Translations under genes and position numbers: made by a program
The notes under the pieces: generated by a model
Told to the model about the DNA's origin: nothing
Seen by the model: the letters and a program-made list of their open reading frames with translations, nothing else
Databases searched by the model: none
DNA from: an uncultured Lewinella sp.
GTDB lineage: Bacteria; Bacteroidota; Bacteroidia; Chitinophagales; Saprospiraceae
Direction of reading: 5' to 3'
Assembly: GCA_938021455.1 (NCBI GenBank)
Contig: CALIGP010000333.1
Coordinates: forward strand, 1 to 8,614
Length of the DNA stretch: 8,614 bases
Part shown: positions 1 to 7,254 of the stretch, piece by piece
How the letters are laid out: every line of letters starts with the position of its first letter
Position numbering within the stretch: position 1 is the stretch's first letter

Positions 1-3000
1 AAGGCCCCGTACCTCCTGCAATATCACGCAGAATGATTTGAGGAGTAGGCTGTAAGCAGTTAGCGGGTAAAGTGTCAATACTGGCTACCAGCACTGGTGG
101 CGCAAACAGGGCGGCTTGTGCGGTGTCCTTGCAGCCCCGGCTACTGGTCACCAGGAGAGAATAAACGCCGGCGGAGAGACCTTCCAACGACCGGCCGCTT
201 GCGCCGGTGCTCCATTCATAGGTGTAGGGCCCGAGGTCACCGCTAGGGCTGGCGAGTAGGGCGCCATCGGATTCTCCGGCGCAGCTGACGGCGTAAATCC
301 CGTCGCCACTCGTAACTTCAATGTTGAGTTCCAGATCAGATGTTTCCACCTGAATGAACCCGCTGGTAAGTAGCGAACAAGGCCCGTCATCGCTGGCGGA
401 TAAGATGCTGATGACAGAACCCGCTACCACCATTTGTTCGACCACCGTTTGACCTGGAGTAATTTGGAAAAACTCGCCCGGTTGAGAACTGAGTTCGACC
501 GTGGCGGTGCCCGTACCTTCATAATTCAGGCTTATGTCAAGCAATCCATCAGCACAGATGAAACCGTCACCACTGATGGTGATCTCCGGTAGGGGGATAA
601 TGCCTACTGACACAGAAACAAGACTGTCGCAGCCCCGCTCGGAGGCCCCCGGGAGGGTAACCATCTGATTGTTGGTGGGGCCATCAAAACGTACGCTTCC
701 GACGAAGAAAAAGTCTCCCTCGCAAATGGAGGTGTCGATGGAACCCATCGCTATTGGATAGAAATCAAGATTGACCGCGACGGTACTATCGCATCCATTT
801 ACGGAGGGTAGGGGGATGATTACATTATCGCTCGTTCTTCCGGCGTGGAACACTTCATTGAAGTAGCGAAGCGTGTCTCCGGTGCAGAGTGTGGTGTCCA
901 GAGCGCCGAACGCAGGAGTAAAGAAGGTTAGGGAAACGGAGACGGTACTGTCGCATCCATTGACGGAGGGCAGGGGAATAATGACGTCGCCGTTCGTTCT
1001 TCCCGTGTGGAATATTTCGTTGAAATAGCGCAGCGTGTCTCCGGTGCAGAGTGTGGTGTCCAGGGCGCCGAGCGCAGGTGCAAAGAAGGTTAAGGAAACA
1101 GAGACCGTACTGTCGCATCCATTTACGGAAGGCAGGGGGATGATGACGTCGTCATTCGTTCTGCCCAGGTGGAATACTTCGTCGAAGTATCGAAAGGTGT
1201 CCTGGCTACAAAGGATTGTCTCTAGACTGCCAAGGGCAGGTAGGAAAGGTGAGATTACCCGCGATTCATTCACGTCTCTATTACAACCATTGGCATCCGT
1301 AACGGCGATAAAGTCAAAGGTTGTACCCGCAAGAGAGCTCAGACCAAAGTCGCCAGGGCAGAGCTCCAGCTGGTCACTTTCACTGCTGATTTCAAGGGTC
1401 CCCGGCACCTGCGTCTGCGCCTGATTGATCACAAAGCTTAGTTGGAACGGGAACGTCCCCTCCGCCATATAATCGATTAGGCTACAGTCTTCTTCACAAA
1501 CGAGGTCAAAAGAACCAAGGCTCAACCTGGGAAAATTCTCAAAGGCAAGGATGGTAACCTGGTTGATGGCTTCGCAGTCAAACACATCCGTTGCGGTGAC
1601 GGTATAATTACCCGGAAGCAGGCCCGTAACGGTGGCCGTTGTTTCGTCATTACTCCATCGATAACGGACCGCTCCATTGGCCGCCATCGGGCTTGCCGTA
1701 GCTGATCCGGTAGCCATATTACAATCCGGCTGAACGGCACTTACCGCTACCGTGAAATCTCCACAGCCACCAGCGTTGACCACAGCTGTACAATTTACAC
1801 TACAGTTATTAGCATCCAGAATATCAATGCGATAATTACCGGGGGAGAGCGCCCGGAAGCTATCCATTGGTGGCCGGGCAATGGACTGACCATTCAGGCT
1901 AAAGCGATAAGGAGGCGTTCCGCCATTTAGCGAAAAGCCAACAATGCCGTCGGCCAGCCCAATACCTGTTTCTGCCAATGCTCCACAATTGAGCTCCAGC
2001 AAAACGGGCTGGCTAATCGTGATGTCGTTAATGGTTGTACAGCCCATCGCGTCGGTAACCGTAACGGAATAGTTGCCAGCCGGGAGATTGTTGGCGATGT
2101 TGTTGTTGCTAACGCCACCGATGTTCCACTGAAAGGCGAGTGTGCCCTGGCCGCCAGAAGTGACGGCTTCTATTCTGGCGGTTTCCTCTCCAAAGCAATT
2201 GACGAATTCGGTTTGCATCAAGTCGACGAAGAAAGTCTCGGGTTCAGAAATACTAAAGTTGAGTGGTGCCACCGGGCATCCCGTATCATCACTGATGGTG
2301 ACGGAATAGTTGCCGGGACTCAGCTGGCGGACGGTATCAATGCCGTCAAGCGCATCGACATTCCAGTCAATTTGCAGGCCTGTCCCAATTCCGCTTATGT
2401 CCAGATTGATAACACCGTCATCTTCGCCAAAGCAACTGATGTTGGCCTGAGAGCCGGTCATGGCCAGGTCGCAGATCGGTTGATCAATGACGGCCGAACA
2501 GCTTTGGGTACATCCATTGGCGTCTCGGAGGGTAATCTGATAGGTGCCGGCCGGTAAGTTGAAAAGGGTGTCTTCGTTCATCACCGGGCGGCCGGTAACG
2601 GAGGGTAGGGAATTCCCGTCTTGGTCCGTAGCGGTGTAACTCAGGGAGTATCCTGCGGTGCCTCCGCTGATGTCGAACCAGATTCTGCCGTCGTCATTAT
2701 CGGGCAGCGTTTCGTTGGCGCGGCCGCAGGTGAAAAGCAGGGTTGGAGGAGCAATGATGTTAAAGTCGCCTTCCAGGAAGCAGCCACGACTATCATTGAT
2801 TTGGTAGGCATAGTTTCCGGGAGCGAGGTTTTCGAGAGTTGTAGCGTTGGAGCCATCTACGCCGGGGCCTGTCCAGAATACGACCGGAGTATGGTCTCCG
2901 GTGAAGCTGATTTCTATCCGGCCATCGTTACGGCCATTGCAACTTATTTGCCGTAATTCGTTGAGGGTAAAAGTGAGGTCGCTGCAATCCGGCCCAGGGA

Positions 3001-4312
3001 TTTCATAAAAACGGAATTCGCTACAGTCCGGTCGGCCGGCTTCGTAGACGGTGAAGACATATTCGCCGATTTCAAATTCACCCGCGTTAATGAGCAGGCC
3101 GCCATCATCAAACGGGCCAATATCGTCCCGGAAAGTAGGCCCGGTATAACTGACGAAGTAATTCGGGGTGCCATCCAGAATGGTAATGATGATGTTGCCG
3201 ATGTTGTCTTCGCTAACCGAAAAGTCAATGACGCAGGGCGGGTCCGGCAATACGATGGTACACATCTCGGAGCAGCTGGACACGACGTCAGTAACCGTAA
3301 CGGTATAACTGCCGGCCGGTAGGCCGGAAATGGTGTTAACTCCGTCAACAGCATTGGTCCTCATACCGGATACTGGTCCGGTCCAGGAAATGGTATAGTC
3401 ACCCGAGCCGGAGAAAATATCGACGCTAAAGGAGCCGTCACTGGTGCCAAAAACGCTTGGACCACTAACCAGAGCGCACGTCATGGCTACATCGTCTAGT
3501 TGAACAATGTTACGGGTCCAGAAAGAGGTACAGCCATAAAAATCCATTACGGCAACGGTGTAGATGCCGGGGTCCAGGTTGTCCACGTCTCTGGTAGTAG
3601 CGGTGAAACCGTCGGGCCCCGTCCAGGAGAAGGTCGCTCCTCCGCCGTCACCGTCTACGCAGTAAAGGTCAGCGGTTTGAAAGTTGAGTAGGTTGACGTA
3701 TCCGCCAGTGCCATTACAGCCCAGGTCACGTACGTCAACGGTGAAAGGAGGGTTGGTAGAGGAGGGGCAAGAAGGGAAAAAGGTATAGGAACATTCCGTG
3801 AAACAGCCAAGAATGGCACCGTCTGGTCCTACATCTGGTTCTAAATCACCGTCAGCATCCATGACGTCCCAAACCTGGACGGTCCAGGTGCCAGGTTGCA
3901 GACAGGCGTTGTTGTTGGCGCCAGCTCCGCCAATGGCCAACCGCCCTCGGTAGGAAACGCCATCGGGTTCATTCGCTGCGTAGACACTGCTGGAAGTTCC
4001 TGGCCTAACGATGTTGAAGGTGTCAGTACCATTATAGATCCGACTAAAGTATAGATTATTCGTTCCCGTCGCTACCCATTCCATGAAGGCACCGTTGGAA
4101 GGATCTTCGTCTCCATTAATGGGGGTTTCTCCTTCGCAGCTAACGATAGAGATTGGGCTGCTGGCAGGGGCGCAAGGCATTTTAGCAAGCGAAGAAGGCA
4201 GAGCTTCGACCTGGCGTTCAAGACCCATCAATTCAATCGTTGGTTTTTGAGCAAATACAGGCAAATAGCCGAGAGTCGTCCACAAAACGCAACACAAAAA
4301 ACGTAACCTCAT
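1..4312 (-). CDS. Giant secreted SprB-like repeat protein (putative surface adhesin), 3' end outside the window
   Basis: The frame stays open from the ATG at 4312-4310 to the left edge: 1437 codons read without a stop, so the gene is intact here but incomplete. Residues 1-22 look like a signal peptide (short Arg-containing start, hydrophobic core, cleavage after VFAQ), so the product is exported. Residues about 55-185 form an N-terminal domain I do not recognise. Residues 215-921 carry SprB-like units, each with an early Cys, an aromatic strand such as FSWTGP, an LPAGxYxVTVTD-like turn and a late Gly-Cys. Residues 1025-1240 are four 54-residue repeats, and SprB-like units resume at 1341. Proteins of this type in Bacteroidota are large cell-surface adhesins, including gliding adhesins, usually exported by the type IX system through a C-terminal domain, which is not visible here. 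The role in adhesion is inferred from family resemblance; no enzymatic motif was seen. An ATG start with no Shine-Dalgarno is normal for this phylum. Confidence 0.9.
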   Translation of the reverse strand, partial: MRLRFLCCVLWTTLGYLPVFAQKPTIELMGLERQVEALPSSLAKMPCAPASSPISIVSCEGETPINGDEDPSNGAFMEWVATGTNNLYFSRIYNGTDTFNIVRPGTSSSVYAANEPDGVSYRGRLAIGGAGANNNACLQPGTWTVQVWDVMDADGDLEPDVGPDGAILGCFTECSYTFFPSCPSSTNPPFTVDVRDLGCNGTGGYVNLLNFQTADLYCVDGDGGGATFSWTGPDGFTATTRDVDNLDPGIYTVAVMDFYGCTSFWTRNIVQLDDVAMTCALVSGPSVFGTSDGSFSVDIFSGSGDYTISWTGPVSGMRTNAVDGVNTISGLPAGSYTVTVTDVVSSCSEMCTIVLPDPPCVIDFSVSEDNIGNIIITILDGTPNYFVSYTGPTFRDDIGPFDDGGLLINAGEFEIGEYVFTVYEAGRPDCSEFRFYEIPGPDCSDLTFTLNELRQISCNGRNDGRIEISFTGDHTPVVFWTGPGVDGSNATTLENLAPGNYAYQINDSRGCFLEGDFNIIAPPTLLFTCGRANETLPDNDDGRIWFDISGGTAGYSLSYTATDQDGNSLPSVTGRPVMNEDTLFNLPAGTYQITLRDANGCTQSCSAVIDQPICDLAMTGSQANISCFGEDDGVINLDISGIGTGLQIDWNVDALDGIDTVRQLSPGNYSVTISDDTGCPVAPLNFSISEPETFFVDLMQTEFVNCFGEETARIEAVTSGGQGTLAFQWNIGGVSNNNIANNLPAGNYSVTVTDAMGCTTINDITISQPVLLELNCGALAETGIGLADGIVGFSLNGGTPPYRFSLNGQSIARPPMDSFRALSPGNYRIDILDANNCSVNCTAVVNAGGCGDFTVAVSAVQPDCNMATGSATASPMAANGAVRYRWSNDETTATVTGLLPGNYTVTATDVFDCEAINQVTILAFENFPRLSLGSFDLVCEEDCSLIDYMAEGTFPFQLSFVINQAQTQVPGTLEISSESDQLELCPGDFGLSSLAGTTFDFIAVTDANGCNRDVNESRVISPFLPALGSLETILCSQDTFRYFDEVFHLGRTNDDVIIPLPSVNGCDSTVSVSLTFFAPALGALDTTLCTGDTLRYFNEIFHTGRTNGDVIIPLPSVNGCDSTVSVSLTFFTPAFGALDTTLCTGDTLRYFNEVFHAGRTSDNVIIPLPSVNGCDSTVAVNLDFYPIAMGSIDTSICEGDFFFVGSVRFDGPTNNQMVTLPGASERGCDSLVSVSVGIIPLPEITISGDGFICADGLLDISLNYEGTGTATVELSSQPGEFFQITPGQTVVEQMVVAGSVISILSASDDGPCSLLTSGFIQVETSDLELNIEVTSGDGIYAVSCAGESDGALLASPSGDLGPYTYEWSTGASGRSLEGLSAGVYSLLVTSSRGCKDTAQAALFAPPVLVASIDTLPANCLQPTPQIILRDIAGGTGP
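593..1240 (-). repeat. Four tandem 162-bp (54-residue) repeats within the adhesin gene
   Basis: The repeats span residues 1025-1240, with unit boundaries at 1079-1240, 917-1078, 755-916 and 593-754. Each contains a Cys near its start (TTLCTGDTLRYF in the two middle copies) and a GCDSTV or GCDSLV motif near its end; the GCDS glycines are at 1065, 1119, 1173 and 1227, exactly 54 apart. By my alignment the first and second copies match at 43 of 54 residues, as do the second and third; the fourth is far more diverged (PTNNQM, ERGCDS). The long stretches of identical DNA among the first three suggest recent duplication. The GCDSTV-type repeat differs from the SprB-like units on either side. Confidence 0.92.
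1550..3670 (-). repeat. Array of SprB-like protein repeats inside the adhesin gene
   Basis: This segment encodes residues 215-921. I count eight clear units at about 215-271, 285-355, 456-523, 528-612, 625-692, 704-769, 774-845 and 862-921, with a degenerate one near 360-443. Shared marks are a Cys followed by a Gly/Asp-rich turn (SCNGRNDGRIEIS, SCFGEDDGVINLD, NCFGEETARIEA), then an LPAGxY/LSPGNY turn, a VT(V/I)(T/S)D strand and GC, often ending in xxISQP or xxIDQP. The units diverge strongly in DNA and protein, unlike the young repeats downstream in the same gene. They resemble the SprB repeat family of Bacteroidota surface proteins; the family assignment is from motif recognition only. Confidence 0.8.
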
Positions 4313-4361
4313 AATGCTGTTGAGACTTCTAATGCAAAGAAGTAAATATGTAGATTTTTAT

Positions 4362-4369
4362 CAAAGATA
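4362..4369 (-). promoter_or_regulatory. Putative -7 promoter box of the adhesin gene
   Basis: Read on the minus strand this is TATCTTTG, a perfect match to the Bacteroidota -7 consensus TAnnTTTG. It lies about 50 bases upstream of the adhesin ATG, which would give a 5' leader of about 40-45 bases. I do not see a TTTG -33 element at the usual spacing of about 20 bases, so the assignment rests on the -7 box and its position. Confidence 0.5.
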
Positions 4370-4598
4370 GCTTTTGGTAAGCCAATTTGGTGGTTGACAT
4401 GGATTAAATCGGCGTTCCGGTCAGGGGAACATCAATTCTCAATAGAGAATAAGTACTCTGTCCACTAGAATTACCGGTTTGTCAAACGTTTTGCCGTCAA
4501 GGAAGTCAGAAAATGAAGGTGTTCAGGAAGCGAAGATTCCTCGATTTAAGCGAATGGTTATCTGTTCAGTTACGATCTGGTAGTGGGGTTTGGGCACG

Positions 4599-4624
4599 TT
4601 TTTTCTGCCAAAAGGCAGAAAAAA
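4599..4624. repeat. Perfect 11-bp inverted repeat with AAAA loop
   Basis: The arms TTTTTTCTGCC (4599-4609) and GGCAGAAAAAA (4614-4624) are exact reverse complements around a 4-base loop. It is followed on the plus strand by A-rich sequence, so neither strand shows the usual GC stem followed by a separate T-run. It may be a weak transcription barrier between the divergent units, a protein-binding site, or simply a folded AT-rich element; I cannot choose between these. Confidence 0.5.
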
Positions 4625-4825
4625 TAAAAAAAATGATAAATGAGAAAATTATTTTCCGCTAGTCCCGGCTGGCGGATTTAGTACGGAAAACCAAGTTTTT
4701 TACGGGAAAAACGGGTCAATTTAGAAGGATAATTGGTTACAGTAGTAAAAGCCTGCCATCAAATCGTATACTTACGGTGTTGTAATACTAAACCGCGGTT
4801 TTCAAACCTTTTCTGAAGGGCTGGA

Positions 4826-4857
4826 TTTGCTAAAGTAAACCTTTCGGGCTTTCTTTG
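4826..4857 (+). promoter_or_regulatory. Probable acpP promoter
   Basis: TTTG at 4826-4829 and TTTCTTTG at 4850-4857 are separated by 20 bases, which fits the Bacteroidota layout of a TTTG -33 element and a TAnnTTTG -7 element. The -7 box has one mismatch (T for A at its second position). Transcription would begin near 4862-4865, giving acpP a leader of about 25-30 bases. Confidence 0.42.
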
Positions 4858-4890
4858 CGCCGCAATTATTCATTAAACGCCAACTATACT

Positions 4891-5130
4891 ATGGCTAGCA
4901 TTGAGGAAAAAGTGAAACAGATTATTGTCGACAAGCTCGGCGTAGACGAAGCAGAGGTCACCTCGGAGGCCAGCTTCCAAAACGACTTGGGAGCCGACAG
5001 TCTTGATACTGTAGAACTCATCATGGAATTCGAAAAAGAATTCGACATCAGCATCCCGGACGAACAGGCGGAGAATATCCAGACCGTCGGCCAGGCTGTT
5101 ACTTACCTTGAAGGCAGCGTAGACAAGTAA
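4891..5130 (+). CDS. acpP: Acyl carrier protein
   Basis: This 79-residue acidic protein carries the acyl chain as a thioester on a 4'-phosphopantetheine arm during cytoplasmic fatty-acid synthesis. The attachment motif is GADSLDTVEL, with Ser37 as the modified residue, about where it lies in Escherichia coli ACP. The helix-II recognition face (DTVELIMEFEKEF, residues 39-51) and the helix-III region (IPDEQAENIQTV) are both typical. Length is normal for the family. I chose the ATG at 4891 because MASIEEKVKQII aligns with the usual ACP N-terminus; a TTG at 4855 would add 12 residues that do not look like ACP. fabF, an enzyme that uses ACP, lies downstream beyond a strong terminator, so acpP can be transcribed alone and abundantly. 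The presumed promoter is just upstream. There is no Shine-Dalgarno, as expected in Bacteroidota. Confidence 0.97.
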   Translation: MASIEEKVKQIIVDKLGVDEAEVTSEASFQNDLGADSLDTVELIMEFEKEFDISIPDEQAENIQTVGQAVTYLEGSVDK

Positions 5131-5152
5131 TATTGTTCCCGTTCCCTTTCTT

Positions 5153-5204
5153 CCGCCGCCCGACGTGTCTGGTCTCCAGACCCCGGGCGGCGGTTTTTAT
5201 TTTT
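5153..5204 (+). terminator. Intrinsic terminator (probably partial) between acpP and fabF
   Basis: A perfect 10-bp GC-rich stem pairs CCGCCGCCCG (5153-5162) with CGGGCGGCGG (5184-5193). Inside it a second perfect 6-bp stem pairs GTCTGG (5167-5172) with CCAGAC (5176-5181) around a 3-base loop. The run TTTTTATTTTT follows at 5194-5204. The T-run is on the plus-strand 3' side, so it acts on acpP transcripts. Only 28 bases separate the T-run from the fabF start, leaving little room for a separate promoter, so some read-through into fabF is likely. Confidence 0.88.
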
Positions 5205-5232
5205 GGTCGATAGCCCAACAAAAGCAAAACCC

Positions 5233-6498
5233 ATGAAGCGAGTAGTCGTAACCGGAATCGGTGCCCTGACCGCCATCGGGAATAGTGTTCCTGAATACCT
5301 GGAAGGTCTGCAAAGCGGTAAAAGCGGCGCTAAGCCCATTACCCAGTTTGATCCCGAACTCTTCAAAACACAGTTCGCCTGTGAAGTGACGGACTGGGAT
5401 CCTACATATTACCTCGACAAGCGTGCAATTCGCCGCCTTGATCGCTACGTAATTATGGCCATGTACGCCGCTGAAGAAGCCATGCGTATGGCTGGTATAA
5501 ACAACGAAGACGGAACTACCGCTTTTGAGCTGAATCCCGACCGGGCCGGAGCCATTGTGGCCAGCGGTATTGGTGGACTTCGCTCCCTGGAAAAAGAAAT
5601 TGAGGATTTTGAACGTGGGAGCGGAACGCCCCGCTACAATCCTTTTATGATACCCCGGATGATCGCCAATATGGGCGCCGGGCACATCAGCATGGCTTAC
5701 AATCTGCGTGGCCCTAGCTACGCAACGGTAAGTGCCTGTGCTTCCGGCGGTCATGCACTGGCGGCTGCAGCAGACGATATCCGGCTTGGCCGGGCTGATC
5801 TGATGGTCACTGGAGGTGCTGAAGCCGTTGTCACTAAAGTAGGCATCGGTGGCTTCAACAGCATGAAAGCACTAAGCACTCGTAATGACGATATGAAAAC
5901 GGCCTCTCGCCCTTATGATGCGGACCGCGACGGTTTTGTGTTGGGCGAAGGTGCCGGTATCCTGGTCATCGAAAGCCTCGAGCATGCGCAGGCACGCGGA
6001 GCTACCATACTGGCTGAAGTGGCGGGCTACGCCGCTAGTTCTGATGCCTACCACATCTCTGCACCCCACCCGGAAGGAGCAGGTGCTAAGATCGCCATGG
6101 AGAACGCCTTGAAGTATGCCGGAATATCTCCGGCTGAAGTCGATTACATTAATACGCACGGAACTTCTACTCCTCTCGGAGACACGGCCGAGCTGAATGC
6201 CATCAAACTGGCCTTCGGCGAAGATGTCTATGATCTGAATATAAGTTCTACTAAGTCCATGACAGGTCATCTTTTGGGCGCAGCCGCGGCCATTGAATCG
6301 GTGGCTTGTATTCTGGCTATCCGGAATAGCTTCATCCCACCTACGATTAACCACTTCACGGACGACCCTAACATTGACCCTAAACTGAACCTGACCTTCA
6401 ATAAGGCCGAGGAGAAACGGGTAGATATTGCCCTTAGCAATACCTTCGGTTTTGGTGGGCACAACTCAGCCACTATCTTTAGGCGCTTCAAATCTTAG
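5233..6498 (+). CDS. fabF: 3-oxoacyl-[acyl-carrier-protein] synthase II
   Basis: This 421-residue condensing enzyme of type II fatty-acid synthesis joins malonyl-ACP to an acyl-ACP with loss of CO2, extending the chain by two carbons. The thiolase-fold catalytic set is complete: Cys169 in VSACASGGHA, His309 in NTHGTSTPLGD, Lys341 and His346 in KSMTGHLLGA, and the GFGGHN loop near 406-411. Cys-His-His is the KAS I/II triad, as opposed to the Cys-His-Asn of FabH. Length fits FabF. The start is taken at the ATG at 5233 because MKRVVVTGIGALT matches the family N-terminus; a TTG at 5203 lies inside the terminator T-run and would add 10 unrelated residues. It sits 102 bases after acpP and 6 bases before rnc, so it is co-transcribed with rnc and depends at least partly on read-through from acpP. 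FabB-type activity cannot be excluded by sequence alone, but the position next to acpP favours FabF. Confidence 0.96.
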   Translation: MKRVVVTGIGALTAIGNSVPEYLEGLQSGKSGAKPITQFDPELFKTQFACEVTDWDPTYYLDKRAIRRLDRYVIMAMYAAEEAMRMAGINNEDGTTAFELNPDRAGAIVASGIGGLRSLEKEIEDFERGSGTPRYNPFMIPRMIANMGAGHISMAYNLRGPSYATVSACASGGHALAAAADDIRLGRADLMVTGGAEAVVTKVGIGGFNSMKALSTRNDDMKTASRPYDADRDGFVLGEGAGILVIESLEHAQARGATILAEVAGYAASSDAYHISAPHPEGAGAKIAMENALKYAGISPAEVDYINTHGTSTPLGDTAELNAIKLAFGEDVYDLNISSTKSMTGHLLGAAAAIESVACILAIRNSFIPPTINHFTDDPNIDPKLNLTFNKAEEKRVDIALSNTFGFGGHNSATIFRRFKS

Positions 6499-6504
6499 CC
6501 AACT

Positions 6505-7254
6505 GTGATCAAAGCGATCAGACGCTTTTATAATTATTACCTGTCTCCGGAGAAAGAATTCGTCCGGCGCCTGAGGCGTCTGTTGGGCTTTACCCCCGCT
6601 TACTTACATTTGTTTAAGCTCGCTTTTCAACATAAAAGCAGCAATCACGATAGCTCGACGAAGGCCTACGGTGGCCAGAATAATGAACGGCTGGAGTACT
6701 TGGGCGATGCCGTCTTGGGTACTATTGTAGCGGAATACCTCTATAAAAAATACCCTACGGAAGACGAAGGTTTTTTAACCAAAATGCGATCTAAGATCGT
6801 GAAGCGCAAAAGCCTCAACGAGATCGGCTTCAATATGGGGCTCGATGAGATTCTCTCCACCTACAACAATACCCGTATCGCTAAGTCCATGCTGGGAAAT
6901 GCCGTGGAGGCACTGGTGGGAGCGGTCTACGTAGAACAAGGCTATAAGCGTACGACTAGGTTCATCGTCCGCAGAATGCTACGCAGCTACGTAGACGTCG
7001 AGCACCTGGAGAGCTACGACGACAACTACAAAAGCCAACTGCTGGAGCACTGCCAGAAAAATGGACAGAAGGTGGACTACGCCGTCGTCAAACGGTTTAA
7101 ACAGGACAAAAGAGATCGCTTCAAGGTAGCCGTGATGGTGAATGGCCGTAAAATGGCCGTTGGAGAAGATTTTAATAAGAAAAGTGCGGAGCAGATTGCG
7201 AGTCGGCGGGCACTACAAGACTTGGGCATACAGGTCTCTGCGGCGGCGCGGTAG
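6505..7254 (+). CDS. rnc: Ribonuclease III
   Basis: This 249-residue endonuclease cuts double-stranded RNA, with roles in rRNA processing and in turnover of structured mRNA. The N-terminal catalytic domain holds the signature NERLEYLGD (residues 60-68), giving metal and active-site residues Glu61, Glu64 and Asp68; the DEG motif with Glu88 and VEAL with Glu135 follow. The C-terminal part (about 173-243) is a double-stranded RNA-binding domain ending in KKSAEQIASRRAL. At the site aligned with E. coli Asp114 there is Asn132 (GNAVEALVGA); from memory this GNA form is common in Bacteroidota, so the enzyme is probably active. A basic N-terminal extension of about 23 residues relative to E. coli is also seen. 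The start is GTG at 6505, 6 bases after the fabF stop; the protein ends at TAG followed in frame by TAA. A long palindrome begins immediately after the stop. Confidence 0.96.
   Translation: MIKAIRRFYNYYLSPEKEFVRRLRRLLGFTPAYLHLFKLAFQHKSSNHDSSTKAYGGQNNERLEYLGDAVLGTIVAEYLYKKYPTEDEGFLTKMRSKIVKRKSLNEIGFNMGLDEILSTYNNTRIAKSMLGNAVEALVGAVYVEQGYKRTTRFIVRRMLRSYVDVEHLESYDDNYKSQLLEHCQKNGQKVDYAVVKRFKQDKRDRFKVAVMVNGRKMAVGEDFNKKSAEQIASRRALQDLGIQVSAAAR

Larger units (their letters stand above)
4313..4890. other. Divergent intergenic region between the adhesin gene and acpP
   Basis: This is 578 bases without a convincing gene. It is visibly more AT-rich than the flanking genes. It contains the adhesin -7 box (4362-4369), a 6-bp hairpin at 4435-4450 (ATTCTC/GAGAAT), an 11-bp inverted repeat at 4599-4624, a perfect 12-bp palindrome AAACCGCGGTTT at 4790-4801, and a probable acpP promoter at 4826-4857. 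The palindrome lies just upstream of that promoter and could be an operator, though its size makes chance possible. A 49-codon open frame at 4513-4662 is not supported as a gene. No tRNA-like or other structured RNA was recognised. Confidence 0.7.

Noticed and set aside
593..1240. Possible CRISPR array from regularly spaced repeats
   Set aside because: The period is 162 bp, repeats are contiguous without unique spacers, and the unit is an in-frame 54-residue protein repeat.
1035..1424. 129-codon plus-strand open frame
   Set aside because: It lies opposite the adhesin repeats and its internal similarity is only the complement of the 162-bp repeats.
2944..3354. 136-codon minus-strand open frame
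   Set aside because: It is a different frame within the continuous adhesin frame, has no domain features, and is a shadow of the repeat coding sequence.
4513..4662. 49-codon plus-strand open frame (starts MKVFRKRRFLDLSEW)
   Set aside because: It is short, basic, runs through the inverted repeat and A-rich tract, has no recognisable motif and no clear promoter. Nothing supports translation over chance.
4855..4890. Upstream TTG start extending acpP by 12 residues
   Set aside because: The extra residues do not resemble an ACP N-terminus and the codon overlaps the proposed -7 promoter box.
5197..5754. 185-codon minus-strand open frame opposite fabF
   Set aside because: It is antisense to the well-conserved fabF catalytic region, has no family resemblance, and would begin inside a conserved gene.
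5872..6462. 196-codon minus-strand open frame opposite fabF
   Set aside because: It is an antisense shadow of fabF; the opposite strand carries the conserved His and Lys motifs.
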